Assembly: GCA_025356695.1 (NCBI GenBank)
Contig: JANXSE010000072.1
Span: 1-12,273, forward strand
DNA: 12,273 nucleotides
Source: Betaproteobacteria bacterium
GTDB taxonomy: Bacteria > Pseudomonadota > Gammaproteobacteria > Burkholderiales > SG8-41
Direction of reading: 5' to 3'
The translations under genes and the position numbers were made by a program. The notes under the pieces are model-generated. The model did not search any database. It was given only the letters and a program-made list of their open reading frames with translations, and was not told the DNA's origin. The number at the start of each line of letters is the position of its first letter. The first letter of the stretch is position 1. Below, one piece after another: positions 1-6,531 of this stretch.

Positions 1-506
1 GCGGAAGAACCGGTCAAAATCTGAATCGCTGCAAGCTTTTCGGCGGGTTTCGGCACATTGACTGCGGATTGCGGCGGACGGCTTTGTGTCGTGGTGGCCG
101 TCGGGTTGATCTGGGTGTCGCCGAAACTTCCGGCCGGCGGCGCGCCCATCGCTTTCGGCATCGGTGCGCGCAAAACCATGGTCTTCTCGAAATCCGCAAC
201 GCTGGCCTGTCCGGCGTTGGTGTCGTTCACGTACTTGAGCTTGTACTTGCCGATTTCGACAACATCATTGGTTTGCAGGATGTGCTTCTTGACCGGGTTG
301 CCGTTGACGAGCGTGCCGTTAGTGCTACCCAAATCCTCCAGGAACGAATCATTCAGTATCGTCACGATCAACGCGTGCTCGCCGCTGACGGCGAGGTTAT
401 CAATCTGAATATCGTTATGAGGCTTTCGGCCGATCGTGAACCGCTCTTTGTCGAGCGGCACTTCGCGGATTACCGCGTTGTCCAGACTCATGATCAACTT
501 TGCCAT
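1..506 (-). CDS. FHA-domain protein, 3' part cut by window edge
   Basis: Cytoplasmic phosphothreonine-reading protein, partial: 168 residues are visible and the frame is still open at base 1. The start is an ATG at 506-504, with a modest AGGGAT 9 bases upstream. The FHA domain spans about residues 20-93. It shows the family landmarks Gly26-Arg27, the phosphothreonine-contacting SxxH (Ser41-Gly-Glu-His44) and the STNGT turn (Asn63, Gly64, Thr65). After the domain comes a Pro/Ala/Thr-rich, probably disordered stretch (about 100-155), including Thr109 in the sequence KTMVL. The C-terminal fate is unknown; family members may carry a further domain or membrane anchor. It lies 21 bases after the PP2C gene in the same operon as a Ser/Thr kinase, so it is probably a substrate or effector of that kinase. 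The FHA assignment is firm; the role is inferred from neighbours. Confidence 0.93.
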   Translation of the reverse strand, partial: MAKLIMSLDNAVIREVPLDKERFTIGRKPHNDIQIDNLAVSGEHALIVTILNDSFLEDLGSTNGTLVNGNPVKKHILQTNDVVEIGKYKLKYVNDTNAGQASVADFEKTMVLRAPMPKAMGAPPAGSFGDTQINPTATTTQSRPPQSAVNVPKPAEKLAAIQILTGSS

Positions 507-527
507 GGCAGTATCCCTGTAACCTTA

Positions 528-1358
528 TTATCTAAACCACGCCTTGAACCTGGCAAACCAGCCGGTCGGCGCTGCAAAATCTCCAACTACGCGGACAAGT
601 ATTACCGAAATATTGTCGCGCCCGCCGCAGTCATTGGCGAGTTGTACCAGTTGCTTGGCTGCAAGCGGCAGATTTGCACGCATTGCATCAAGCGTGGCAT
701 GAATGTCCTCGTCCTGCACCATGTCGCTCAAACCATCGGAACAAAGCAGATATATATCGCCCTGCTCTACATCGTAGGTATGAATTTCCGTTTCAACGTC
801 AGGATCAATACCTACCGCGCGCGTAACCAGATTCTTGTTCTGCGAATAACGCGCCTGCTCCTTGGTAATCATGCCGCTGTCGATCTGCTCCTGCAAAAGC
901 GAGTGGTCGCGCGTCACCTGCGAGAAATCGTCATTGCGCAATCTGTAGAGCCGGGAGTCGCCGATATGACCGACCGCCATGCGGTTGTCGAAGAACAGCG
1001 CGACCACCAGCGTCGTTCCCATACCGGCATACTGCGGCTGGCTTTTTGCAGTCTGATAAATCGCCGCGTTTGCCTTGCCTGAATTTTCGCGCACCAGCGT
1101 CGCCGCCATTGGTTCGCTCGCGCCATCAACCATCTTGTGCGGATCGTGATCCTGCAGCGCCTGCTTCATTTCAGTCGTCAGCATCGCGACCGCGATGCCG
1201 CTGGCGACTTCGCCGGCGTTGTAGCCGCCCATGCCGTCGGCAAGAACAGCAAGCCCCAATTCCGCGTCGGCGGCAATACTGTCTTCATTGTGCGACCGCA
1301 CCATACCTGGATCGGTGGCGGTGGCAATTTCAAGTGCAGTCGCTAAGTTTGCAGCCAT
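528..1358 (-). CDS. PP2C-family Ser/Thr protein phosphatase
   Basis: Soluble, metal-dependent (Mg/Mn) protein phosphatase of the bacterial PP2C/Stp type; 276 residues is slightly above the usual 240-260. All signature motifs are visible in order: RSHNED (Glu25, Asp26), LADGMGG (Asp41, Gly42), GMGTTLV (112-118), HIGDSRLY (131-138), TRDHSL (149-154), CSDGLSDMV (206-214, Asp208) and GGRDNISV (245-252, Asp248). The metal-coordinating acidic residues are therefore intact and the enzyme should be active. No signal peptide or membrane segment is seen. The ATG at 1358 is only 3 bases after the kinase stop codon and has no good ribosome-binding site of its own, so translational coupling to the kinase gene is likely. 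It presumably reverses phosphorylation of the kinase itself and of the FHA protein encoded downstream. Confidence 0.96.
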   Translation of the reverse strand: MAANLATALEIATATDPGMVRSHNEDSIAADAELGLAVLADGMGGYNAGEVASGIAVAMLTTEMKQALQDHDPHKMVDGASEPMAATLVRENSGKANAAIYQTAKSQPQYAGMGTTLVVALFFDNRMAVGHIGDSRLYRLRNDDFSQVTRDHSLLQEQIDSGMITKEQARYSQNKNLVTRAVGIDPDVETEIHTYDVEQGDIYLLCSDGLSDMVQDEDIHATLDAMRANLPLAAKQLVQLANDCGGRDNISVILVRVVGDFAAPTGWFARFKAWFR

Positions 1359-1361
1359 AAT

Positions 1362-3911
1362 TTACAACCCGATGTCCACAACGTCTGATTTTGCGGCAAG
1401 CTCGCCGCCCTCGGCACCGCAAGCTTTGATCGCGCGCGCCATTTCTTCGCCGTTCTGAAAACGTTCCGCAGGATCTTTTGCCAGCGAACGATTGACGATA
1501 TCAACCAGGCACTGCGGCAAATCCGGACTAAACGTCAGGATATCGACGTGCGGCTCGTTGGCAATTTTGAACATCAGCTGTGCCATCGAATCGCCCTGAA
1601 ACGGCAGATGCCCGCTGGCCAATTGATATAGGGTGACACCCAGTGAAAACAGATCGGAGCCACCTTCGATTTTTTTGCCTGCGAGCTGCTCGGGAGACAT
1701 GTAGCTCGGCGTGCCCAGCACCATGCCGGTCTTGGTTTTCGACGAATCGGTAATGCGCGCGATGCCGAAATCGGTCACTTTAACCGTGTCGCTCTCGAGA
1801 TCGTACATGATATTGGCCGGCTTGATATCGCGATGCACGACCTGGTTGGAGTGAGCGTACGACAGTGCGTCGGCAACCCGCGCGACGATGCTCATGACCT
1901 TGGGCAGCGGCAGCAGATTATCCGGTTTGATGTACGGCGCGAGATCCTTGCCTTTGAGGAACTCCATCGCGATAAATGCAAGGTCATGCTCTTCGCCGGC
2001 ATCGAATATCGTAACGATATTCGGGTGATTCAGACGTCCTGCCGTTTCCGCCTCGCGGAAAAAACGGTCTTTCACATCCTGCAATTCATCGGCCTCGAAT
2101 TCCTGCGATAGCGCCATCGTTTTGATTGCAACGACACGGCCGATTTTCGGATCTTTGCCGAGGTAGACCACGCCCATGGCGCCCTTGCCCAATTCCTTCT
2201 CGACCTGGTAACGGCCCAGCATCGGCTTCTCGACGCCGCCGCCGGGCAGAATAACCGTGCCGCCAGGATGACTGCCGCCACCGCCGAGAATGACCGTCTC
2301 CGACATCGCCTTGGCGCGACCGACGCGATCGGCAATATCCTTGAACTTCGGATTCTTCTCGGAAATGTAGCGGAAGGCGTTCTCCGCCTTGTTGAACTGA
2401 CGCTTGCGCTCGTAATCAAGCGCCAGGTTGTAAATCAGATCAAGCACAGAGTCGTCAGGCGGCAGCTTGCGGAAATAATCAAATGCGGTATCCAGCTGGC
2501 CCTGCCCCTGATAACCGAGACCGAGCATGCGATGGCTTTGCGCCAGATCGACATCCGAACGCGCCTTGCCGCTTTCCGTAACAAGAAACCGCTTGGTGGT
2601 CAGCGCCAGGTGGCCGATCAGCAAAAGTGTGAGCGATGCCATCAACTGTATCCACATCAGTTGTGTGCCCATCAACACAAAATGTGCAACCAGCAGCGCA
2701 ACGAACATGGCCGCGGTACAAATCGCTCCCATGCCCGCCTTGAGCCGCGGCAGCAGCGCAATCAGGTACGCAGCCACTAGGAGAAATACCAGATACTCGA
2801 CCCATACCGCCCATGACGGGCGCACAAAAAAATCTTCCTTCAGGATGCTCGATACCGAATGCGCGAGCGTCTCGACCGGCGTCATACGCCCGATCGGCGT
2901 CGGAAAACTCGTGCCCAACCCTGAAGCTGTGGCGCCGATCAGCACGATTTTGTCCTGATATTTGGCGGCCGGAATCTTGCCGGTGTACACGTCGAAAAAC
3001 GAATCAACCGGGAATGCCTGCTTGCCGTCGCGGTCACCGTAGAAAAACGTATACATGCGCAGTTCCGGATCCGTTCGGATGCGCAATTTGCCGAGCTTTA
3101 CTTCCTCGCCCAACTTGAACTGGATGTCGGCAATGCCGAGATTCAGGGTTTTCGCTGCGAGCATCAACGACAGCGAAGGAAAGAATCGATCGTAGTAGCG
3201 CACCATCAAAGGTTCGGCGCGCGAGGCGCCGTCCACGTCCTGTTGCGCATTGAGGTGACCAAAGCCAACCGCACTCGCCGCAAGTTCCGCAATCGGATAA
3301 CCGGGATTGATGCCCGGCGGCGGCAGACTCTCCGCGTTGCGATCCTTTGAAACGATGCTGTTTGCCGCAATATTTTCCGGCAACGGTTTGTCGGGATTGC
3401 CCTGCGGCTCAAACGGAAACTGCTGAAACACGATCGGCAGCAGAACGTTGTTCGCCTTCTTGAAACTGTCGGCAAGTTTCTGGTCGGTATTGAGCGCCGC
3501 CGATGCTTCGCTCAGCAGAGTTTCGAGCTTTTCGATATCCGGTTCTTTCGAGCCCTTGAGGCGGGACGCGGCGAAGGTTTCATTGAGCTTGTTGATGTAA
3601 CTCAGCCCCGCGTCAACCTGCGGTTCGAAAAAGAATGCGCTGTAACCGATGGTCTTTGCTTTCGCATTCGACAAAATATCGGTCATCTTGGCGTGCACAT
3701 CACGCGGCCATGGCCAACGACCGATGTTGGCGATGCTTTGGTCGTCGATCGCGATCACAGCAATGCGATCAGAAGGCGTACGTGAAGCAGCCTTCACGCC
3801 AAGATCATAGGCCTTGCGTTCTAGACTCTGAATCAAGTCGCCGTTGGATGCGATCAACAGCACCAGCGCAACCATTAATCCGAGAAACCAGTCGGATTTC
3901 CAAAAGGTCAA
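1362..3911 (-). CDS. CHASE2-domain membrane Ser/Thr protein kinase with TPR-like linker
   Basis: Transmembrane receptor-like kinase of 849 residues. One N-terminal membrane helix (about 8-22) is followed by a periplasmic CHASE2 sensor domain (about 25-360) and three membrane helices (about 369-387, 393-413, 417-437), which returns the chain to the cytoplasm. A TPR-like pair (about 458-520) and a Gly-rich linker with TVIL at 539-542 and 552-555 come next. The Hanks-type kinase domain runs from about 566 to 830, with glycine loop GKGAMG (575-580), VAIK lysine Lys597, helix-C Glu620, HRDIKPAN (Asp695), DFG (Asp714) and GTPSYMSPEQ. All catalytic residues are present. The CHASE2 ligand is unknown. 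The start used here is TTG at 3911-3909, behind GGGG 8 bases upstream. An ATG at 3919-3917 has the better Shine-Dalgarno but is out of frame by one base. Only the first few residues are in doubt. Confidence 0.95.
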   Translation of the reverse strand: MTFWKSDWFLGLMVALVLLIASNGDLIQSLERKAYDLGVKAASRTPSDRIAVIAIDDQSIANIGRWPWPRDVHAKMTDILSNAKAKTIGYSAFFFEPQVDAGLSYINKLNETFAASRLKGSKEPDIEKLETLLSEASAALNTDQKLADSFKKANNVLLPIVFQQFPFEPQGNPDKPLPENIAANSIVSKDRNAESLPPPGINPGYPIAELAASAVGFGHLNAQQDVDGASRAEPLMVRYYDRFFPSLSLMLAAKTLNLGIADIQFKLGEEVKLGKLRIRTDPELRMYTFFYGDRDGKQAFPVDSFFDVYTGKIPAAKYQDKIVLIGATASGLGTSFPTPIGRMTPVETLAHSVSSILKEDFFVRPSWAVWVEYLVFLLVAAYLIALLPRLKAGMGAICTAAMFVALLVAHFVLMGTQLMWIQLMASLTLLLIGHLALTTKRFLVTESGKARSDVDLAQSHRMLGLGYQGQGQLDTAFDYFRKLPPDDSVLDLIYNLALDYERKRQFNKAENAFRYISEKNPKFKDIADRVGRAKAMSETVILGGGGSHPGGTVILPGGGVEKPMLGRYQVEKELGKGAMGVVYLGKDPKIGRVVAIKTMALSQEFEADELQDVKDRFFREAETAGRLNHPNIVTIFDAGEEHDLAFIAMEFLKGKDLAPYIKPDNLLPLPKVMSIVARVADALSYAHSNQVVHRDIKPANIMYDLESDTVKVTDFGIARITDSSKTKTGMVLGTPSYMSPEQLAGKKIEGGSDLFSLGVTLYQLASGHLPFQGDSMAQLMFKIANEPHVDILTFSPDLPQCLVDIVNRSLAKDPAERFQNGEEMARAIKACGAEGGELAAKSDVVDIGL

Positions 3912-3934
3912 TTTTTCATCCCCAATTCCGCCTT
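3909..3934 (-). promoter_or_regulatory. Ambiguous translation start of the kinase gene: strong SD with out-of-frame ATG
   Basis: On the minus strand AAGGCGG (3934-3928, one mismatch to AAGGAGG) lies 8 bases before an ATG at 3919-3917. That ATG reads Met-Lys-Asn-stop, and its TGA overlaps the TTG that opens the kinase frame. The five-A run at 3916-3912 separates the two frames. One extra A, or a -1 ribosomal slip, would give an in-frame Met-Lys-Lys-Leu-Thr start. Either TTG is the true start, possibly by reinitiation after the three-codon ORF, or the A run is variable or mis-sequenced. Confidence 0.6.
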
Positions 3935-3997
3935 TTTGTATTTTTATTCTATAGGGTTAACGCCGATGACTGAAATATTTTACGACATCTTCCGACA

Positions 3998-4026
3998 AGT
4001 ATATGATTTTTTTCAAAACTCTGCAA
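3998..4026 (-). promoter_or_regulatory. Predicted sigma-70 promoter of the kinase-phosphatase-FHA operon
   Basis: On the minus strand the -10 hexamer TATACT is at 4003-3998 and a weak -35 TTGCAG is at 4026-4021, with a 17-base spacer that is very A-rich. Transcription would start near 3991, leaving a leader of about 70-80 bases before the kinase. The -35 matches the consensus at only three of six positions, so an activator or a different -35 choice is possible. Confidence 0.5.
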
Positions 4027-4095
4027 AGAAATTTCGTCAATACAAGAGCTTAGTGCTAAGGAACTGTAACATGCCGCGAGCCCGTTTGCGCGGGG

Positions 4096-4114
4096 GTCCG
4101 GCGGCCGTCCGGAC
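4096..4114. other. GC-rich stem-loop in the intergenic region
   Basis: The perfect 6-base arms GTCCGG (4096-4101) and CCGGAC (4109-4114) enclose a 7-base loop. Directly to the left, CCGCG (4074-4078) and CGCGG (4089-4093) can form a second stem. No U-tract follows on either strand, so this is not a standard intrinsic terminator. It could be a leftover RNA structure, part of a small RNA, or a DNA-binding site; nothing decides between these. Confidence 0.4.
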
Positions 4115-4163
4115 AGCACTTATATTCCACCGGTATTCGTCTCAGACATCGCTTTGATTAAGC

Positions 4164-4190
4164 AAAAAAAAGGCCACGCATCGCGTGGCC
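4164..4190 (-). terminator. Rho-independent terminator of the oxc-frc-formyltransferase operon
   Basis: On the minus strand an 8-base perfect GC-rich stem, GGCCACGC with loop GAT and GCGTGGCC (4190-4172), is followed at once by eight U residues (4171-4164). It lies 29 bases beyond the stop of the formyltransferase-like gene and is the natural end of the oxalate operon. On the plus strand only a C and four U residues follow the stem, so it is clearly stronger for minus-strand transcription. Confidence 0.92.
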
Positions 4191-4219
4191 CTTTTGCATC
4201 TGCAAATGAACCTGCGACG

Positions 4220-5152
4220 CTAGCTGCCCAGCAACGTCCCCGCAGCAATTCCACCGCTTTGTGCGACTTCACCGCCGCTCAATTTCTTGCCGTCTTCGAA
4301 TTTCGCCTTCAAAACCTCAATGGTGCCACCCTGCGCGCTTACTTTGAAACTTTGCGCCGTGACCGCAGAAACCTCGCCAATTTTGGCCGGCACGTCCGCA
4401 AAACGTCTGAAAAGTACCTTTTTTGCGTCAAAAATCTGCAATTTCTTGCCGTTTAACGTGGTCCACGCGCCCGGCGCGGGATTGCAGCCACGGATCAGGT
4501 TGTAGACGTGGTCAACCGGTTTGGCCCAGTCGATCTTTGCTTCGGCACTGCGGCACCAGCCTTCGTAACTCGCCAGTGATTCGTCTTGCACGATTTCCTG
4601 GTGCTTGCCCGCAACCACCAGGTCGGCCGCCTCAACCATCGCCTGCACGCCCATCGGGAACAGCCGGTCGAAGTACACAGTGCCGAGTGTGTCGTCGGCG
4701 CTAAGCGGCGTCTTCTTTTGCAAAATGACTGCGCCCTCGTCGAGGCCGTCGGTCGGCCGGAATATTGTCAGCCCGGTCTCGGTCTCGCCTTTGATGATCG
4801 GCCAGTTGATCGAACTCGGGCCGCGGAACTTCGGCAGCAACGAAGGATGAAACTGAATGGTTCCGCATTTCGGAATATTGACGAATTCCTGCGGCGCGAA
4901 CTGCAGCACGAAGGCCATCACGCCTACATCCACATTCGCTTCCTTCATCGCCTGCACGGCCTCGGGTGCGCGCAGCGATTTGAACTGATGCACCTTGAGC
5001 CCTTTTTCCTGCGCCGCCACGCGCAGCACGTCCGGCCGCGCACCTTCTTTTTCCGGCGCACAGAATACCGCGGCCACTTCATCGCCGCGCGCCAGAAATG
5101 CGTCAAGCACTGCTTTGCCGAAATCCTGCTGCCCGATAATCGCGATTTTCAT
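4220..5152 (-). CDS. Formyltransferase / 10-formyl-THF hydrolase-like protein in the oxalate operon
   Basis: A cytoplasmic protein of 310 residues with a formyl_trans N-domain (about 1-180) and an Fmt-C-like domain (about 203-300). The core motif FHPSLLPKFRGPSSINW (101-117) with downstream DGLDEG places catalytic His102 and Asp138 36 residues apart, the spacing found in Fmt and in the hydrolase domain of 10-formyltetrahydrofolate dehydrogenase. The HPSLLP...INW wording recalls the latter more than tRNA formyltransferase. The Asn of Fmt two positions before the His is Gln100 here. It starts 9 bases after the frc stop, and its AGGAG Shine-Dalgarno (5159-5163) overlaps that stop codon, indicating coupled translation with frc. 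Automatic annotation would probably call it methionyl-tRNA formyltransferase; context suggests instead that it moves or releases the formyl group generated from oxalate. The exact substrate is inference. Confidence 0.88.
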   Translation of the reverse strand: MKIAIIGQQDFGKAVLDAFLARGDEVAAVFCAPEKEGARPDVLRVAAQEKGLKVHQFKSLRAPEAVQAMKEANVDVGVMAFVLQFAPQEFVNIPKCGTIQFHPSLLPKFRGPSSINWPIIKGETETGLTIFRPTDGLDEGAVILQKKTPLSADDTLGTVYFDRLFPMGVQAMVEAADLVVAGKHQEIVQDESLASYEGWCRSAEAKIDWAKPVDHVYNLIRGCNPAPGAWTTLNGKKLQIFDAKKVLFRRFADVPAKIGEVSAVTAQSFKVSAQGGTIEVLKAKFEDGKKLSGGEVAQSGGIAAGTLLGS

Positions 5153-5161
5153 TTTCAGCTC

Positions 5162-6427
5162 CTACTTTTTCTTCGGCGGCATTGAAAATGCACCGGCCTG
5201 TTTCTTCGCCTCGATATCAGCGTCGCTCAAACCGAGCACATCGCGCAACACTTCGTCGGTATGCTCACCGAGCGTCGGCGAACGTTTGATCACCGCCGGC
5301 GACGCCGACAGCTTGATCGGCATGCCGACGTTGAACCACTTGCCGCGCTGCGGATGGTCGAGTTCGACATACATTTCACGACCGCGCACATGCTCATCGT
5401 TGGCCAGATCCGCCGTCGACATGATGGGGCCGCAAGGCACGTCGAGCGGATTGAGTATCGCCATGAATTCGCGCTTGGTGTAGTTGGCGGCGAACTGTTC
5501 AATGTACTTCCACATATCCGCCTGGTTCTTGCGGCGATCGCCGATTTTCGCGAACCGCGCATCCGTCGCCAGATCAGGTTGCCCAAGGTCGGAACCGATG
5601 CGCTTCGCCAGCGCGTCCCAGACCGCTTCCTGCACCACGACGTAAATATAGTCGTCGACGCCACCCGGTTTGCATTTGATCGCGTTGCCGAGCTGGCCAC
5701 CGCCCGAATCGTTGCCTGCGCGCGGCGTTGCCGGCAGGCCTTCGGTCGGCCGCGAATATTCCGAGAGACCGCCATGTGTGAGGCGCTGGTGATCGCGCCA
5801 CTTCACGCGGCACAGGTTCATCACCGCGTCCATCATCGCCACTTCGACGTACTGTCCCTGCCCGGTGCGATCGCGTTGATGCAGTGCCGCCAGGAGGCCG
5901 ATGGCCAGATGCAGGCCGGTCCCCGAATCGCCGATCTGCGCGCCGGTGACGAAGGGCGGGCCTTCGGGCGTGCCGGTGGTGCTCATCGCGCCGCCCATCG
6001 CCTGCGCCACGTTTTCGTACGCTTTAAAATCAGAATAGGGGCCCGAAGAACCGAAACCCTTGATCGACCCCATGACGATGCGCGGATTGATCTCGTGTAT
6101 TTTTTCCCAGGTAAAACCGAAACGATCGAGCACGCCGGGGCCGAAGTTCTCCATGATGATGTCGCACTTCATCAACAGATCGACAAAAATTTTCTTGCCT
6201 TCCGGATTCTTCATGTTCACCGTAATCGAACGTTTGTTGCTGTTCAACATGGTGAAGTAAAGGCTGTCGGCATTCGGCACGTCGCGCAGCTGGCCGCGCG
6301 TCGCGTCGCCCTGCGGCGGTTCGAACTTGATGACATCGGCGCCCATCCACGCCAGCAGTTGCGAGCAGGTCGGCCCCGCCTGCACGTGCGTCATGTCGAG
6401 TATGCGTATTCCCTTTAGTGCTTCCAT
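5162..6427 (-). CDS. frc: Formyl-CoA:oxalate CoA-transferase (class III CoA-transferase)
   Basis: Cytoplasmic enzyme that transfers CoA from formyl-CoA to oxalate, giving oxalyl-CoA and formate. The 421 residues align by eye almost end to end with the 428-residue Oxalobacter formigenes Frc. Matches include THVQAGP (13-19), NADSLYFTM (52-60), NKRSI (64-68), [16 protein letters not shown] (93-108), the catalytic aspartate Asp167 in [16 protein letters not shown] (211-216) and the C-terminal [11 protein letters not shown]. The glycine loop that closes over the active site reads SGGGQ (241-245) instead of GGGGQ, and the Trp48 position of O. formigenes is Gln46. The start ATG at 6427 has AGAGGA 6 bases upstream. 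The position between oxc and the formyltransferase-like gene supports a true oxalate enzyme rather than another class III family member. The C-terminus is Lys-rich (PPKKK). Confidence 0.93.
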   Translation of the reverse strand: MEALKGIRILDMTHVQAGPTCSQLLAWMGADVIKFEPPQGDATRGQLRDVPNADSLYFTMLNSNKRSITVNMKNPEGKKIFVDLLMKCDIIMENFGPGVLDRFGFTWEKIHEINPRIVMGSIKGFGSSGPYSDFKAYENVAQAMGGAMSTTGTPEGPPFVTGAQIGDSGTGLHLAIGLLAALHQRDRTGQGQYVEVAMMDAVMNLCRVKWRDHQRLTHGGLSEYSRPTEGLPATPRAGNDSGGGQLGNAIKCKPGGVDDYIYVVVQEAVWDALAKRIGSDLGQPDLATDARFAKIGDRRKNQADMWKYIEQFAANYTKREFMAILNPLDVPCGPIMSTADLANDEHVRGREMYVELDHPQRGKWFNVGMPIKLSASPAVIKRSPTLGEHTDEVLRDVLGLSDADIEAKKQAGAFSMPPKKK

Positions 6428-6495
6428 AATTTTCCTCTTGATGCGGTTTTTCGGCGGGCCGTGAATGGCGCTTGCGCCCGTTCGTCGGGACGCCT

Positions 6496-6530
6496 GCTTG
6501 AGCGGCGCGTCAATCGCGTCCGCTCCAAGC
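6496..6530. other. Imperfect 14-bp stem-loop between oxc and frc
   Basis: The left arm 6496-6509 pairs with 6515-6530 over 14 bp (5+5+4) with two single-base bulges (6519, 6525) and loop TCAAT. It begins one base past the oxc stop codon on the minus strand. No U-tract follows in that direction, so it is unlikely to terminate fully. A role as a 3' stabiliser of oxc mRNA or as a partial attenuator setting the Oxc:Frc ratio is inference. Confidence 0.55.
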
Positions 6531-6531
6531 G

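Larger units (their letters stand above)
3912..4219. other. 308-base intergenic region between the kinase operon and the oxalate operon
   Basis: This non-coding gap is more AT-rich than the flanking genes at its left end. From right to left on the minus strand it holds the intrinsic terminator of the oxalate operon, a GC-rich hairpin, a predicted promoter for the kinase operon and a leader of roughly 70 bases. A plus-strand frame (ATG at 3966, about 63 codons) exists but turns Arg/Pro-rich over the hairpin and overlaps the promoter, so it is not called as a gene. Confidence 0.75.

Noticed and set aside
69..1082. Long plus-strand ORF (337 codons) opposite the FHA and PP2C genes
   Set aside because: It lies antisense to two genes with complete family motifs, and its own translation shows no recognisable domain; it is a codon-bias shadow.
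3966..4157. Possible small plus-strand protein (about 63 codons) with AGGG ahead of its ATG
   Set aside because: It overlaps the predicted kinase promoter and the GC-rich hairpin, its second half is Arg/Pro-rich, and no family is recognised.
4220..5152. Assignment as the housekeeping methionyl-tRNA formyltransferase (fmt)
   Set aside because: There is no def neighbour, the active-site Asn is replaced by Gln, and it is embedded in and coupled to the oxalate operon; family membership is kept but the tRNA role is not assigned.
5261..6418. 385-codon plus-strand ORF opposite frc
   Set aside because: The His/Arg-rich translation is antisense to a fully matched Frc, with no motif or ribosome-binding site.
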